Shown in pieces: positions 36,919 to 48,091 of a stretch of 64,000 nt of DNA. The position numbers were made by a program, and so were the translations under genes. The stretch is taken from positions 212,061-276,060 of the forward strand of contig NZ_JAJOZS010000003.1 of the NCBI RefSeq assembly GCF_021168555.1, given 5' to 3'. The notes beneath the pieces were generated by a model. The model searched no databases. It had not been told where the DNA came from and was given only the letters and a program-made list of their open reading frames with translations. How positions within the stretch are numbered: the first letter of the stretch is position 1; the number at the start of each line of letters is the position of its first letter. This DNA is from Stenotrophomonas sp. MMGLT7. Lineage in GTDB: Bacteria > Pseudomonadota > Gammaproteobacteria > Xanthomonadales > Xanthomonadaceae.

Positions 36919-36988
36919 CGTAGGAGCGACTTCAGTCGCGATGGGGCCTTACCGGTAGAGCTCCATCGCGACTGAAGTCGCTCCTACG
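36919..36988. repeat. GTAG-type palindromic repeat, copy 4
   Basis: Inverted CGTAGGAGCGACTTCAGTCG arms around a ~20-base centre, in the gap between trpD and trpC. As RNA it would form a long hairpin inside the trp transcript. Confidence 0.85.
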
Positions 36989-37026
36989 CCGCTCCTGCAC
37001 GCCGCGCCCTGGGCGCGGCGGGGGAC

Positions 37027-38052
37027 TCAGAGCGAGCGCGTGAACGCCACGTACTCGTCGAGCTTGCGCCGCGCGCTGCCATCGCCGATCACCGCGCGGG
37101 CGCGCTCGATGCCCTCGGCGATGCCGGCGGCCACGCCGGCCGTGTACAGCGCCGCGCCGGCATTGAGGGCGACGATGTCCAGCGCCGGGCCGGGACGGTT
37201 GTCGAGCACGTCCAGCAGCATCGCCCTGGACTGCCCGGCGTCGGCGACCTTGAGGTTGCGGCTGGCCGACATGGCGATGCCGAAGTCCTCCGGGTGCACC
37301 TCGTACTCGCGCACCTGGCCGTCGCGCAGCTCGCCGACCAGCGTGGACGCGCCCAGCGACAGCTCGTCCATGCCGTCGCGTCCCCAAACCACCAGCGCGC
37401 GCTCGGCGCCGAGCTGCTGCAGCACGCGCGCCTGGATGCCGACCAGGTCGGGATGGAACACGCCCATCAGGATGCTGGGCGCGTCGGCCGGGTTGGTCAG
37501 CGGCCCGAGGATGTTGAACAGGGTGCGCACGCCCATCTCGCGGCGCACCGGCGCCACCGCCTTCATCGCCGGGTGGTGCACCGGCGCGAACATGAAGCCG
37601 ATGCCGGTGCGCGCGATCGCCTGCGCCACCTGCCCGGGCTGCAGTTCGATCACCGCGCCCAATGCCTCCACCGCGTCGGCGCTGCCGGACTTGGAGGAGA
37701 CGCTGCGGTTGCCGTGCTTGGCCACCTTGGCGCCCGCCGCGGCGGCGACGAACATCGCGCAGGTGGAGATGTTGAAGGTGTGCGAGCCGTCGCCGCCGGT
37801 GCCGACGATGTCGACCATGTGGCTGCGGTCGGCCACCTCGACCTTGCGCGAGAACTCGCGCATCACCTCGGCCGCGCCGGCGATCTCGCCGATGGTCTCC
37901 TTCTTCACCCGCAGGCCGGTGAGGATCGCCGCGGTCATCACCGGCGAGACCTCGCCGCGCATGATCTGGCGCATCAGCGCGACCATCTCGTCGTGGAAGA
38001 TCTCGCGATGCTCGATGGTGCGTTGCAGGGCTTCTTGCGGCGTGATGGGCAT
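37027..38052 (-). CDS. trpD: Anthranilate phosphoribosyltransferase
   Basis: A protein of 341 residues. It has the PRPP-binding [35 protein letters not shown] and [11 protein letters not shown], all diagnostic for TrpD. It transfers phosphoribose to anthranilate. It is monofunctional and not fused to TrpG. It lies 17 bases after the DUF1543 gene in the minus-strand trp set. Confidence 0.96.
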   Translation of the reverse strand: MPITPQEALQRTIEHREIFHDEMVALMRQIMRGEVSPVMTAAILTGLRVKKETIGEIAGAAEVMREFSRKVEVADRSHMVDIVGTGGDGSHTFNISTCAMFVAAAAGAKVAKHGNRSVSSKSGSADAVEALGAVIELQPGQVAQAIARTGIGFMFAPVHHPAMKAVAPVRREMGVRTLFNILGPLTNPADAPSILMGVFHPDLVGIQARVLQQLGAERALVVWGRDGMDELSLGASTLVGELRDGQVREYEVHPEDFGIAMSASRNLKVADAGQSRAMLLDVLDNRPGPALDIVALNAGAALYTAGVAAGIAEGIERARAVIGDGSARRKLDEYVAFTRSL

Positions 38053-38069
38053 GGGGGCTCCAGGGATGT

Positions 38070-38564
38070 TCAAGGCAGCACGAGGTAGTCGCTGTGGCCG
38101 GCGATGCCGCGGTGCGGCGCTTCCACGAGGTGGACGTAGCGGCCCTGCACCGAATCGATCGGCAGGCAGTCGTCGACGTCGTACAGCGCATCGGTATGCG
38201 GCTTGTCCCAGCCTGCGCCGGCCTGCTGCTTGCCCTTGCGCTTGGCCTCGGCGGCATCGTGCGCGACCACCAGCCGGTAGCGGTGGGCCTCGCCGAACAC
38301 GCCGGGCTCGTAGCCGCCGAGGTTGATGAAGAACAGCCGCGGCGAACCGGCCGCAGGCGCGGCATCGGACAGCTGCACGCGCCAGCCTTCCACGCCGTCC
38401 ACCTCCAGCCAGGAATCGACGTGGGCGCCGTGCGGCTGGCCGAACCATTGCCGCTTCAGCTGCGGGTAGACCGCCTGCAGGTTGTCGCCGCTGGCGAACA
38501 CCACGTCGTGGACCTCGATCTTGGCGGCTGGATGCTTGCCGCCGAGCATGACCACGAACAGCAT
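38070..38564 (-). CDS. DUF1543 protein
   Basis: A protein of 164 residues made of two similar halves, each with an F/Y-x-x-x-LGGY-like strand: [19 protein letters not shown] near the start and [18 protein letters not shown] in the middle, as in DUF1543. No catalytic residues are evident and the function is unknown. The ATG at 38564 is one base before the trpG stop, and trpD follows after 17 bases. It is therefore expressed as part of the tryptophan set, though a role there is unproven. Confidence 0.85.
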   Translation of the reverse strand: MLFVVMLGGKHPAAKIEVHDVVFASGDNLQAVYPQLKRQWFGQPHGAHVDSWLEVDGVEGWRVQLSDAAPAAGSPRLFFINLGGYEPGVFGEAHRYRLVVAHDAAEAKRKGKQQAGAGWDKPHTDALYDVDDCLPIDSVQGRYVHLVEAPHRGIAGHSDYLVLP

Positions 38565-38565
38565 C

Positions 38566-39144
<579 letters not shown>

Positions 39145-39145
39145 G

Positions 39146-40282
39146 TCAGTGCTCCATCGCAGCGGTGGCGTCCGCGCGCGGCGCGGGCGCGGCAATGGCG
39201 GCCAATGCCTGCGCATCGGCGAGGAAGCCGTCCACCGCCGCCTGCGGCGTGGCCCAGGAGGTCACCAGGCGGATCGCGACGCGGCCGTCCGGCAGCGCCT
39301 GCCAGCGCTCGAACGCGTACAGCGCCTCGAGCCTCTCGACCACTGCGGCCGGCAGCAGCGGGAAGATCTGGTTGCTCGGCGAGTCGACCAGGAAGCCGAC
39401 GCCCAGCCGCGCCAGGCCCTCGCGCAGGCGTGCGGCCATGAGGTTGGCATGGCGGGCCAGCTCGAAGAACAGGCCGTCCTCGAACAGTGCTGTGAACTGC
39501 GTGCCCAGCACCATGCCCTTGGCCAGCATCGCCCCGCGCTGCTTGACCAGGTAGCGCATGTCGGCCTTGAGCGCATCGTCGACGATGACCAGCGCCTCGC
39601 CGACCAGCGCGCCGTTCTTGGTGCCGCCGATGTAGAAGGCGTCGGTCAGCGTGGCGATGTCGGCCAGGGTGAGGTCGTTGCCGGTGGCGGTCAGCGCCGA
39701 GCCGATGCGGGCGCCGTCCAGGTACAGCAGCAGGCCGCGCTGGCGGCAGTACTGCGACAGCGCCTGCAGTTCGGCGCGGGTGTAGATCGTGCCCAGCTCG
39801 GTGCTGTCGGACACGTACACCAGCCGCGGCTGCACCATGTGCTCGCTGCCGTGCCCGTCGAGCAGGGGGGCGATCGCGGCGGGAGTGAGCTTGCCGTCGT
39901 CCGTCGGCACCGTCAGCACCTTGTGCCCGGTCGCCTCGATGGCGCCGGTCTCGTGGGTGGCGATGTGGCCGCTGCCGGCGGCGATGGCGGCCTGGTGCGG
40001 GCGCAGGAACGCGGCCAGCGCCACCAGGTTGGTCTGGGTGCCGCCGACCAGCAGGTGCACGTCGACGTCGTCGCGGCAGACGTGGGCGCGGATCAGCTCG
40101 GCGGCGCGGCGGCTGTGCCGGTCCAGCCCGTAGCCGCGGTTCTGCTGCGTGCTGGCCTGCGCCAGGGCCTGCAGCAGGCGCGGATGCGCGCCCTCGCTGT
40201 AGTCGTTGCGGAAGCCGTGGCGGTACTGCCGCGGCTCGCTGTCGCCGGCCGTGCCTTCGGCGGGCATGCTGTCGTCGTACAT
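39146..40282 (-). CDS. Low-specificity threonine aldolase (PLP beta-eliminating lyase family)
   Basis: A protein of 378 residues of the fold-type I PLP group. The cofactor lysine is in [11 protein letters not shown], the Asp/Arg pocket in [11 protein letters not shown], and the N-terminal [16 protein letters not shown] is typical of bacterial threonine-aldolase/beta-eliminating lyase annotations. It would cleave threonine or other beta-hydroxy amino acids to glycine and an aldehyde. It lies between trpE (two bases away) and trpG (one base away), so it is inside the anthranilate-synthase operon. An ATG 15 bases further in is an alternative start. Confidence 0.85.
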   Translation of the reverse strand: MYDDSMPAEGTAGDSEPRQYRHGFRNDYSEGAHPRLLQALAQASTQQNRGYGLDRHSRRAAELIRAHVCRDDVDVHLLVGGTQTNLVALAAFLRPHQAAIAAGSGHIATHETGAIEATGHKVLTVPTDDGKLTPAAIAPLLDGHGSEHMVQPRLVYVSDSTELGTIYTRAELQALSQYCRQRGLLLYLDGARIGSALTATGNDLTLADIATLTDAFYIGGTKNGALVGEALVIVDDALKADMRYLVKQRGAMLAKGMVLGTQFTALFEDGLFFELARHANLMAARLREGLARLGVGFLVDSPSNQIFPLLPAAVVERLEALYAFERWQALPDGRVAIRLVTSWATPQAAVDGFLADAQALAAIAAPAPRADATAAMEH

Positions 40283-40284
40283 GG

Positions 40285-41775
40285 TCAAAGCCCCTTGGCG
40301 GCCTGCGCGACCGCGCGGAACAGCGCGCGGCCCTTGTTCATGGTTTCCTGCCATTCCAGGTCCGGGTCGGAGTCGTAGACCACGCCGCCGCCGGCCTGCA
40401 CGTACAGGTAGCCGTCCTGGATGACCGCGGTGCGGATGGCGATGGCGGTGTCGGCATCGCCGTGCCAGCCGATGTAGCCGACCGCGCCGGAATAGACGTT
40501 GCGGCGCACCGGTTCCAGCTCGCGGATGATCTCCAGCGCGCGGATCTTCGGCGCGCCGCTGACGGTGCCGGCGGGGAAGGTGGCGCGCAGCACGTCGGCA
40601 TAGCTCAGGCCGTCCTTGAGCCGGCCGGTGACCTCGCTGACGATGTGCATGACGTGGCTGTAGCGCTCGATCACGAACGAGGCGGTGACCTCGACCGTGC
40701 CCGGCTCGGCGACGCGGCCGACGTCGTTGCGGCCCAGGTCGATCAGCATCACGTGCTCGGCGCGCTCCTTGGGATCGGCCAGCAGCTCGGCCTCCAGCGC
40801 GGCGTCCTCCTCGGGCGTGGCGCCGCGGCGGCGGGTGCCGGCGATCGGGCGCACGGTGACCACCCCGCCCTGCAGCCGCGCCAGGATCTCCGGCGAGGAG
40901 CCGACCACCTGGGTGGCGCCGACGTCGATGAAGTACATGTACGGCGACGGGTTGAGCGCGCGCAGGGCGCGGTACACGTCCACCGGGCGGGCGCGGAACG
41001 GCACCCGCAGGCGCTGGCTGGGCACCACCTGGAAGATGTCGCCGGCGCGCACGTACTCCTGCGCGCGGCGTACCACGTCGTGGTACTGCTCGCGGGTGAA
41101 GGATGAGCGGAAGTCGTCCTCGTCGATGGCGTCGGAGACCTGCGACTGCGGGTAGCCGGCGCCGGCCTGGCGCAGCCGGTGCGCCAGTTCGTCCAGGCGG
41201 CGGTTGGCGCGCGCCCAGGCCTGCGGCTGGCGCGGATCGGCGTGCACGATCAGGTACAGCCGGCCCTTGAGGTTGTCGAACACCGCCAGTTCCTCGGACT
41301 GCATCAGCAGGATGTCCGGGGTGCCCAGCTCGTCGGGCTTGTCGCCGGCGGCCAGGCGCGGCTCGATGTAGCCGATGCACTCGAAGCCGAACCAGCCCAC
41401 CAGCCCGCCGGTGAAGCCCGGCAGGCCCTCGATCTTCGGCACCGAGCAGGCCGCGCGCAGGCGCTCGACCTCGGCCAGCGGATCGGCGACGTGGCGCGTT
41501 TCCACCACCTCGCCGTACTCGCTCGTCTCCAGCGTGTGGCCGCGGAAGCTGTACACGCGCCGCGCCGGCAGGCCGATGATCGAGTAGCGGCCGAAGCGCT
41601 CGCCGCCCTCGACCGACTCGAACAGGTAGGTGTAGGGGCCGTCGGCGAGCTTGAGGTAGACCGAAAGCGGCGTGTCCAGGTCGGACAGCACCTCGCGGAC
41701 GACGGGGACGAGACGGCAGGTGCCGGGGGCGTCGGCCTCAGTGGCCTGCTGCTGGAACTGCTCGAACGTGGTCAA
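40285..41775 (-). CDS. trpE: Anthranilate synthase component I
   Basis: A protein of 496 residues. The chorismate-binding domain shows [39 protein letters not shown] and [18 protein letters not shown]. The N-terminal feedback site has the LLES-like [19 protein letters not shown] place the start at the TTG 41775 (reads [10 protein letters not shown]) because GGAAGGAAA lies at the right distance; an ATG at 41811 in frame adds 12 residues without homology. It makes anthranilate with TrpG and is the first gene of the minus-strand set. No Trp-rich leader peptide was found. Confidence 0.95.
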   Translation of the reverse strand: MTTFEQFQQQATEADAPGTCRLVPVVREVLSDLDTPLSVYLKLADGPYTYLFESVEGGERFGRYSIIGLPARRVYSFRGHTLETSEYGEVVETRHVADPLAEVERLRAACSVPKIEGLPGFTGGLVGWFGFECIGYIEPRLAAGDKPDELGTPDILLMQSEELAVFDNLKGRLYLIVHADPRQPQAWARANRRLDELAHRLRQAGAGYPQSQVSDAIDEDDFRSSFTREQYHDVVRRAQEYVRAGDIFQVVPSQRLRVPFRARPVDVYRALRALNPSPYMYFIDVGATQVVGSSPEILARLQGGVVTVRPIAGTRRRGATPEEDAALEAELLADPKERAEHVMLIDLGRNDVGRVAEPGTVEVTASFVIERYSHVMHIVSEVTGRLKDGLSYADVLRATFPAGTVSGAPKIRALEIIRELEPVRRNVYSGAVGYIGWHGDADTAIAIRTAVIQDGYLYVQAGGGVVYDSDPDLEWQETMNKGRALFRAVAQAAKGL

Positions 41776-42089
41776 GACGACTTTCCTTCCGGGAACTTTC
41801 CATCCGGGCATGGCCGGCTTGGAACAAGGTGGCGGGGCGGACGACGGCTACGGGCCACCATCGCCACGCACGGCGAGCGGAAGGAAGGGGACGTGGGGTC
41901 GTCAGGCTGGGCACGACGCTACTTTACCGCAACTGCCGCGTCCGCGGCCAAGGCCCGGGGGCACTGCCGGCGCCCGCGCAGTGCCGGGCTTGCGATGCAG
42001 GAGCGACTTCAGTCGCGATGGGGCTCTACCGGTAGAGCCTCATCGCGACTGAAGTCGCTCCTACGGGCGTTGCGGCGGCAGCCCGCGCG
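41776..42089 (-). other. trpE leader region and repeat
   Basis: The trpE promoter should lie here. TAAAGT (41921-41926 on the minus strand) is a possible -10, giving a ~140-base leader. The leader contains only one Trp codon in a short in-frame stretch and no obvious terminator/antiterminator pair, so classical attenuation is not supported. The rest is occupied by GTAG repeat copy 5. Confidence 0.4.
41996..42064. repeat. GTAG-type palindromic repeat, copy 5
   Basis: The left unit reads GCAGGAGCGACTTCAGTCGC (GCAG instead of GTAG), and the right inverted unit ends GTCGCTCCTAC. The central TACCGGTA is itself palindromic. It lies between trpE and the lipid kinase gene. Confidence 0.8.
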
Positions 42090-43028
42090 TCAGCGCGACA
42101 ACAGCGCGCAGCCGGCCGGCAGGTGCATGCGCAGCCGCTGCGCCACGCACTGGATGCGGAAACGCCGCGCCGACTCCGGCTCGCCGTCCAGGTTCAGGGT
42201 CAGCGGGCGCTCGGACTCGATCTGCAGCCACGGCAGCCGCGCCTGCACCGCCACCCGGTCCAGCGCCGCGTCCTTGCCGGCGGACAGCAGGGTGCGCAGC
42301 GTTCCGGCCACCTCGCCGGTGAGGTCGGGAATGACGGTCAGCTCCAGCAGGCCGTCGTCGAGCAGGGCGTCCGGGCACAGCACCTGGCCGCCGCCGGCCT
42401 GGCGGCCGTTGCCGACGCCCAGCGCGATGAAGTCGCCCTGCCAGGCGAAGTCCGGCCCCTCGAAGCGCGCGCGGATCGGCTCGATGCGTCCCAGCCTGGC
42501 CATGCCGGTGATCAGGTAGGCCAGGCCGCCCAGCATCTTCTTCAGGCCTTCGTTGGTCTCCACCGTGACCTGGGTGCCGAAGCCGCCGCTGGCCATGTTG
42601 GCGCACCAGTGCACGCCGTCCCCGGCCTCGACCCGCAGCAGGTCGATGGCGACCGGCGCCTGCGCGGCGACCAGTGCCAGCGCCGCGCGCGGCTGCTGCG
42701 GCACTCCCGCCGCGACGGCGAAATCGTTCGCCGTGCCCATCGGCACCAGGCCCAGCGCGGGCAGCTCGGCGGCCGGTTCCGTGCGCCCGGCCAGGGCGGC
42801 GGCGATCTCGCTCAGGGTGCCGTCGCCGCCGGCCGCGATCACGCTGTCCACGCCGGCGGCGACCGCCTCGTGCGCGTAGCGCGCCGCGTCGCCCTCCTCC
42901 CAGGTCACGCGCACGGCCAGTTCCACGCCCTGCGCGCGCAACTCGGCCACCGCGCCGCGAAGCGCATCGTCGCTTGCGGACTTGCCGTTGAGGATCAGGC
43001 ACCAGCGCAGTCGTGGCATTGCATTCAT
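42090..43028 (-). CDS. YegS-like lipid kinase (DAGK catalytic domain)
   Basis: A protein of 312 residues. The nucleotide-binding loop [15 protein letters not shown] and the following PMGTANDFA are the two DAGK/YegS signatures, and [10 protein letters not shown] near the C-terminus is part of the second lobe. It phosphorylates a lipid such as phosphatidylglycerol (YegS) or diacylglycerol at the membrane face. The start at 43028 (MNAMPRLRW) is slightly uncertain; the Met three codons later is equally possible. Transcribed alone. Confidence 0.9.
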   Translation of the reverse strand: MNAMPRLRWCLILNGKSASDDALRGAVAELRAQGVELAVRVTWEEGDAARYAHEAVAAGVDSVIAAGGDGTLSEIAAALAGRTEPAAELPALGLVPMGTANDFAVAAGVPQQPRAALALVAAQAPVAIDLLRVEAGDGVHWCANMASGGFGTQVTVETNEGLKKMLGGLAYLITGMARLGRIEPIRARFEGPDFAWQGDFIALGVGNGRQAGGGQVLCPDALLDDGLLELTVIPDLTGEVAGTLRTLLSAGKDAALDRVAVQARLPWLQIESERPLTLNLDGEPESARRFRIQCVAQRLRMHLPAGCALLSR

Positions 43029-43236
43029 CCGGGGAAAAGGTGCGGCGAAACTACCAGCCGATGCCATCGGATTTCGTGAACCGGCCTGTCATCACGATGT
43101 CATCCGATACCCGGAACATGGGAGTCCATAGCAAGGACGACGGGCGGAGGCAGGATCAGCCTCCATAATTTCCGATGCCGTGCCGGACCCTCCCCCGGCG
43201 CGGCATCTTTTTTGCGCGGCTCCCGGCACCCCTCGC

Positions 43237-44388
43237 TCAGGGCAGGAACTTCAGGTCCGAAGGCGCGGCCACCTCGACCTGCTGCACGCTGCGGCCGAGC
43301 AGGCCGGTCCGGTCGTCGCGCTCGATCACGGTGATGCGGTCGTCGCCCTGCGCGGCCACCAGCACGAAGCGGCCGCCGGGCGCGATGGCGAACTCGCGCG
43401 GCTGGCGCCCCCCGGCGGCGCGGCGCTGCAGCTGCCGCAGGCCGCCGTCGTGCGGATCGACGGCGAACACCACGATGTGGTTGTCGCTGCCGCGGTTGAC
43501 CGCGTACAGGAAGCGGCCGTCGGCGGAGAGATGGATCGCACCGGCACCGTTGTCGCCGGAGAATCCCGGGGCGAACAGGTCCAGCACCTCGCGCACGGCC
43601 AGCCGGCCGTCGGCGTAGTCCAGGACGGCGACCTGGCCGCTCATCTCCAGCGTCAGGTAGGCATGGCGGCCGGTGGCGTCGAACACCAGGTGGCGCGGGC
43701 CGCTGCCCGGCGGCAGCGCCACGAACGGTTCAGGCGCCGGCCGCAGCGGACGCTCGGCGCTGGCCTGCGGGTCGTAGCGATAGGCGTAGACGCGGTCGCC
43801 GCCGAGATCGGCCACCAGCAGGTGGCGCCCGTCCGGTGCCATCGTCGCCGAGTGGACGTGCGCCGAGGCCTGGCGCTCGCGGTCCACTCCGCTGGCCTGG
43901 TAGCTGCTCAGCTGGGTCGGCGGCCGCAGGCTGCCGTCGGCGGCCACCGGCACCACCGCCAGCGTGCCGCCGGGATCGGCATTGACCGCGTAGTTGGCGA
44001 CGAACAGGTAGCGGCCATCCGGACTGAGCGAGGCGTGGGTGGGCTCGTCGCCGAGGCTGGGCACCTGGCCGTCGAGTTCCAGCCGGTGGGTCGCCGGGTC
44101 CAGTCGCAGCCGGCTGACCCGGCCGACGGGGTCGGGCTGTTCCGGGCCGTTCTCGTTGACCGCATACACGTGCCGGCGATCCGGCGCGAGCACCAGCCAC
44201 GACGGATTGTGCAGCTGCACGGTCTGCCACGGCCGCTGCTCCAGCCGGCCGCTGGCCGGGTCGAAGCGGAACACGTAGATGCCGGGACCGCCATCGCCGG
44301 TGTAGGAGCCGACCAGCAGGTCCAGCGGCGCGGACGTGGCGACGGACGGCGGCGCGACCATCGTGGCCATCAGCAGGAAACGGAACAT
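43237..44388 (-). CDS. Lactonase-family beta-propeller protein, exported
   Basis: A protein of 383 residues with a signal peptide (MFRFLLMATMVAPPSVATSAP). Seven-bladed propeller repeats are visible (LLVGSYTGDGGPGIYVFRFD; PTHASLSPDGRYLFVANY; GPRHLVFDATGRHAYLTLEM; GAGAIHLSADGRFLYAVNRG), matching the YbhE/6-phosphogluconolactonase-like family. A periplasmic location argues against a role in the cytosolic pentose phosphate pathway; it may hydrolyse sugar lactones or act on other lactones. Monocistronic, with a repeat element upstream. Confidence 0.88.
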   Translation of the reverse strand: MFRFLLMATMVAPPSVATSAPLDLLVGSYTGDGGPGIYVFRFDPASGRLEQRPWQTVQLHNPSWLVLAPDRRHVYAVNENGPEQPDPVGRVSRLRLDPATHRLELDGQVPSLGDEPTHASLSPDGRYLFVANYAVNADPGGTLAVVPVAADGSLRPPTQLSSYQASGVDRERQASAHVHSATMAPDGRHLLVADLGGDRVYAYRYDPQASAERPLRPAPEPFVALPPGSGPRHLVFDATGRHAYLTLEMSGQVAVLDYADGRLAVREVLDLFAPGFSGDNGAGAIHLSADGRFLYAVNRGSDNHIVVFAVDPHDGGLRQLQRRAAGGRQPREFAIAPGGRFVLVAAQGDDRITVIERDDRTGLLGRSVQQVEVAAPSDLKFLP

Positions 44389-44482
44389 GGGGCGTGCCTC
44401 CCGGGCTGAGCCGGTGGATGAAAGGTTCGATTATCCCCCTGGCCCGGAGGATGCCGCACCCTCGTCGGCATCGTGCGGGCCC

Positions 44483-44634
44483 ACTCCCTTCTCCCGTTTG
44501 CGGGGCTGGGCAGCCTCGGGGTGGAAGGTGCCCGAAGGGCGGATGGGGGCTGTCTGGAGCATCGAGAAGCCACAGCAAAAGCACCCTCATCCGGCGCTGC
44601 GCGCCACCTTCCCCCGCAAGCGGGAGAAGGGAGC
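44483..44634. repeat. Inverted TCCCTTCTCCCG repeat pair
   Basis: ACTCCCTTCTCCCGTTTGCG (44483-44502) and its near reverse complement (about 44614-44634) enclose ~110 bases that include a second inverted pair around GGGTGGAAGGTG/CACCTTCC. It belongs to the same CTCTCCC..GGGAGAG family as 23841 and 63951. It fills the 294-base gap upstream of the lactonase gene. Confidence 0.65.
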
Positions 44635-44682
44635 ACGGCGTGCCGGGTCGGATTCGCGACGGACGACGACCAGGCCCGCCGC

Positions 44683-45168
44683 TCAACCGGCGGCGAAGTC
44701 CCGCAGCGCCTGGCCGTCGAGGCGGTACACGGTCCACTCGTCCATCGCCACGGCGCCGGCGGCCTTGTAGAAGTCGATCGCCGGCCGGTTCCAGTCCAGC
44801 ACCGACCATTCGAAGCGGCCGCAGCCCTCGGCCACCGCCTTGCGCGCCAGGTGGCGCAGCAGCGCCTGCCCGGCACCCTTGCCGCGGTGCTGCTCGCGCA
44901 CGAACAAGTCTTCCAGGTAGATGCCGTTGCGGCCGTGCCAGGTCGAGTAGTTGTAGAAGTACACGGCGAAGCCCAGCGCCTCGCCGTCCTGCTCGCAGAC
45001 CAGCGCGTGGGCGGTGGCGCCGTCGCCGAACAGGGTGCGGCGCAGGTCGTCCTCGCTGGCCTTGGCGGCGTGCTCGGCGCGTTCGTAGATCGCCAGTTCG
45101 CGGATCAGCTGGCGGATCAGCGGCACGTCGTCCGGCGTCGCCTGGCGGATGCTCGGCACCGCGCTCAC
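44683..45168 (-). CDS. GNAT acetyltransferase, diamine-acetyltransferase-like
   Basis: A protein of 161 residues from GTG 45168. Motif A reads [17 protein letters not shown], motif B includes [21 protein letters not shown], and the [20 protein letters not shown] block is characteristic of spermidine/spermine N-acetyltransferase relatives. It would acetylate polyamines or related amines, but substrate preference in bacterial members is mostly untested. Its GTG overlaps the rpe stop by four bases (GTGA), so it is translated with rpe. Confidence 0.88.
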   Translation of the reverse strand: MSAVPSIRQATPDDVPLIRQLIRELAIYERAEHAAKASEDDLRRTLFGDGATAHALVCEQDGEALGFAVYFYNYSTWHGRNGIYLEDLFVREQHRGKGAGQALLRHLARKAVAEGCGRFEWSVLDWNRPAIDFYKAAGAVAMDEWTVYRLDGQALRDFAAG

Positions 45169-45848
45169 CGCGCCGCGGCCACTTCGGCGCGCATGCGCGC
45201 GATGGTCTGCGCGTAGGCATCGCGGGTGCGCGGCTCGCGGAAGATCGCCGAGCCGGCGACGAAGGCATCGGCGCCGGCGGCGGCGATCGCGGCGATGTTG
45301 TCGGCCTTGACCCCGCCATCCACCTCCAGGCGGATGTCGCGGCCGCTGGCGTCGATGCGCGCGCGCACCGCGCGCAGCTTGTCCAGCGTGGAAGGGATGA
45401 AGGCCTGGCCGCCGAAGCCGGGGTTGACCGACATCAGCAGCACCACGTCCAGTTCCTCCAGCACCCAGTCCAGCACCTCGACCGGCGTGGCCGGGTTGAG
45501 CACCAGGCCGGCCTTGCAGCCCTGCGCCTTGATCAGCTGGACGGTGCGGTGGACATGGCGGCTGGCCTCGGGGTGGAAGCTGATGATGCTGGCGCCGGCC
45601 TCGGCGAAGTCCGGCACGATGCGGTCCACCGGCTCGACCATCAGGTGCACGTCGATCGGCGCGGTGACGCCGTGCTTGCGCAGCGCCTGGCACACCAGCG
45701 GGCCGATGGTCAGGTTGGGGACGTAGTGGTTGTCCATCACGTCGAAGTGCACCCAGTCGGCGCCGGCGGCGAGCACGTTGTCCACTTCCTCGCCCAGGCG
45801 GGCGAAGTCGGCGGAGAGGATGGACGGGGCGATGATGCAGTCGGACAT
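45165..45848 (-). CDS. rpe: Ribulose-phosphate 3-epimerase
   Basis: A protein of 227 residues, TIM barrel. [44 protein letters not shown] [24 protein letters not shown] and EVDGGVK hold the metal and catalytic residues. It interconverts ribulose-5-P and xylulose-5-P in the pentose phosphate pathway. It is followed by an overlapping GNAT gene. In many gammaproteobacteria rpe lies near trp genes, as it does here. Confidence 0.96.
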   Translation of the reverse strand: MSDCIIAPSILSADFARLGEEVDNVLAAGADWVHFDVMDNHYVPNLTIGPLVCQALRKHGVTAPIDVHLMVEPVDRIVPDFAEAGASIISFHPEASRHVHRTVQLIKAQGCKAGLVLNPATPVEVLDWVLEELDVVLLMSVNPGFGGQAFIPSTLDKLRAVRARIDASGRDIRLEVDGGVKADNIAAIAAAGADAFVAGSAIFREPRTRDAYAQTIARMRAEVAAAR

Positions 45849-45870
45849 GGGGGGGTCTCGTGGCGGCGGG

Positions 45871-46200
45871 TCAGCGCTTGCGCAGCGCCTTGATGCGGTC
45901 GTAGGCGGCGTTGAGCGCGCGCGCCTTCTTCTCGGCCTGTTCGCGCAGCTCCGGCGCGGCGCCGGTCAGCTTGTCCGGGTGGTACTGCGACATCAGCCGG
46001 CGGTAGGCCAGGTCGACCTCGGCATCGGTGGCCTCGGCGGTCAGGCCCAGCTCGCGGTAGGGGTTGTCCTTGCCGAGCCTGAACCAGTCGGCATCGAAGG
46101 CATGGCCGATCAGCAGGCCGACGGCGGCGCCGAACAGCGGATTGGGCCGGAACAGCAGCGCGCCGGCGATGAAACCGAGCAGTTTTCCGTACCAGCGCAT
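45871..46200 (-). CDS. Short membrane-anchored J-domain protein
   Basis: A protein of 109 residues. An N-terminal hydrophobic segment ([29 protein letters not shown]) is followed by a complete J-domain ([32 protein letters not shown] with the HPD tripeptide). It resembles the C-terminal half of DjlA and would recruit DnaK to the inner membrane. It lies 22 bases upstream of rpe on the same strand. Confidence 0.88.
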   Translation of the reverse strand: MRWYGKLLGFIAGALLFRPNPLFGAAVGLLIGHAFDADWFRLGKDNPYRELGLTAEATDAEVDLAYRRLMSQYHPDKLTGAAPELREQAEKKARALNAAYDRIKALRKR

Positions 46201-46407
46201 GGGGATTCCGGCAGAGGTGGCGGTGGGACCGGCATTCTAGCGGACCCGGCCCGGCGCCGGCCCGCAGCGGTCGCCGCCGCCGGCCCGGCGACGCCACTGG
46301 ATCGTCGCTGCAGTGCGGCGTGGACCGCCGTACACTACGCGGCCCGCTGTCGTTTCCGCGGGACCGCCGGTCCCGGGGACAGCGCCATTGCGAAGTTAGG
46401 AGTGCCT

Positions 46408-47334
46408 GTGTCGACCACGCTGTTGCAATCCGATCTGCCCGGCCTGCCGTTGCGTCACCGCGGCAAGGTCCGCGATGTCTTCGATCTCCCGCGCGAACGC
46501 CTGCCCGCCAACGTCCCGCCCGGCGACTACCTGCTGATGGTGGCCACCGACCGGCTTTCCGCCTTCGACGTGGTGCTTCCCGACCCGATCCCCGGCAAGG
46601 GCGAGATGCTGTGCCAGATCTCCAACTTCTGGTTCGGCAAGACCGCGCACCTGATGCCGAACCACCTGACCGGCATCGACGTGGCCAGCGTGCTGCCCGA
46701 CGGCGTGGACCCGGCGCTGTACGCCAGGCGCAGCGTGGTGACCAAGAAGCTCAAGCCGGTGCCGGTGGAGGCGATCGCGCGCGGCTACCTGATCGGCAGC
46801 GGCTGGAAGGACTACCGCCGCACCGGCAAGATCAGCGGCATCGTGCTGCCCGACGGGCTGCAGCAGGCCCAGCAGCTGGCCGAGCCGATCTTCACCCCGT
46901 CCACCAAGGCCGCCGTCGGCGACCACGACGAGAACATCGACTTCGACGCGATGGTGCGCCAGGTCGGCGCCGACCTGGCCGAGCGCGTGCGCGACGCCAC
47001 CTTGCGCATCTACCGCTACGCCGCCGGCTACGCCGCCGAGCACGGCATCCTGCTGGCCGACACCAAGTTCGAGTTCGGCACCGATGCCGACGGCCGCCTG
47101 TACCTGATGGACGAGGTGCTCACGCCGGACTCCTCGCGCTACTGGCCGGCCGACGAGTACCAGCTCGGCACCAGCCCGCCCAGCTACGACAAGCAGTTCG
47201 TGCGCGACTACCTGGAGACGCTGGACTGGGACAAGACCGCGCCCGGACCGAAGCTGCCGGCCGAGGTGATCGAGCGCACCCGCGCCAAGTACGCCGAGGC
47301 GCTGCAGCGGCTGGCGGGGATCTCGGTGGATTGA
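46408..47334 (+). CDS. purC: SAICAR synthetase
   Basis: A protein of 308 residues, the longer yeast-ADE1-like form rather than the ~240-residue form. [57 protein letters not shown] and [14 protein letters not shown] are all present. It forms SAICAR from CAIR and aspartate in purine synthesis. The start is the GTG at 46408 with TAGGAG at good spacing; a GTG two codons earlier is possible. Monocistronic. Confidence 0.95.
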   Translation: MSTTLLQSDLPGLPLRHRGKVRDVFDLPRERLPANVPPGDYLLMVATDRLSAFDVVLPDPIPGKGEMLCQISNFWFGKTAHLMPNHLTGIDVASVLPDGVDPALYARRSVVTKKLKPVPVEAIARGYLIGSGWKDYRRTGKISGIVLPDGLQQAQQLAEPIFTPSTKAAVGDHDENIDFDAMVRQVGADLAERVRDATLRIYRYAAGYAAEHGILLADTKFEFGTDADGRLYLMDEVLTPDSSRYWPADEYQLGTSPPSYDKQFVRDYLETLDWDKTAPGPKLPAEVIERTRAKYAEALQRLAGISVD

Positions 47335-47524
47335 GCCGCCCGGCCCGGGCGATGGGAACGCCGCTGCGGCGGGGTTTTCCATGCTGGTCGCAGCAGTGTG
47401 CCGGTCCGATCGTGCGCATGCCGCCGGAGGCAACGCCCCCCGCACCCCGCCCCGCGACGGTTGCCGGGCCACGCTGCAGGAGGGTTGGCGCTATGCTGGC
47501 CGACCGATTCCTGGGAGGGAAACG

Positions 47525-48007
47525 ATGAATGCCAGTCCCGCCACCCGGCCCCTCGACCGCTACTTCGCCAGCTACTCCGACGACCACCGCAACGCGGTGA
47601 ACCAGCGCATCCACGTGGTCGCGGTGCCGGCGATCCTGTGGTCGGTGGTGGCGATCCTGTGGTGCCTGCCGCCGCTGATCACCTGGTTCCAGCAGGGCAT
47701 CTGGGCGGCGCTGGCGATGTTCGCGGCGTGGGCGTACTACAACCGGCTGTCGCGGCCGCTGGGCCTGGGCATGCTGGCGGTGTTCTTCTTCTGCGGCTGC
47801 CTGTGCCGGCTGCTGGAGGCGCGGCTGGGCCTGCCGGGGCTGCTGTGGACGGGGATCGGGGTGTTCGTGGTCGCGTGGATCGCGCAGTTCGTCGGCCACA
47901 GGTTCGAGGGCCGCAGGCCGAGCTTCCTCACCGACCTGACCTACCTGCTGATCGGCCCGGCCTGGGTGCTGGCCAAGGTCTACCGGCAGATGGGATGGGA
48001 CTACTGA
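47525..48007 (+). CDS. Mpo1-like (DUF962) membrane protein
   Basis: A protein of 160 residues with four hydrophobic segments. The DUF962/YGL010w signature is clear: FASYSDDHRNAVNQRIHVVAVP near the start and AWIAQFVGHRFEGRRPSFL in the second half, which include the histidines that bind iron in yeast Mpo1. Yeast Mpo1 is an Fe(II)-dependent dioxygenase of 2-hydroxy fatty acid alpha-oxidation; the bacterial role is presumed similar but unproven. GGGAGGG lies upstream of the ATG. Confidence 0.85.
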   Translation: MNASPATRPLDRYFASYSDDHRNAVNQRIHVVAVPAILWSVVAILWCLPPLITWFQQGIWAALAMFAAWAYYNRLSRPLGLGMLAVFFFCGCLCRLLEARLGLPGLLWTGIGVFVVAWIAQFVGHRFEGRRPSFLTDLTYLLIGPAWVLAKVYRQMGWDY

Positions 48008-48091
48008 CCGCCGGGCGCCCGCGGGCCTGCGCGCGACTGCCATGGCGGCCGCGCTGCCCGCGAGGCAGGCGAGCGACCGGCGGCGGCCGTC

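Noticed and set aside
41776..41811. ATG at 41811 as the trpE start
   Set aside because: It lacks a Shine-Dalgarno and adds residues not seen in TrpE; the TTG at 41775 has a strong site. Kept as an alternative only.
41776..41930. Trp attenuator before trpE
   Set aside because: No short ORF with tandem Trp codons and no competing hairpins with a T-run were seen.
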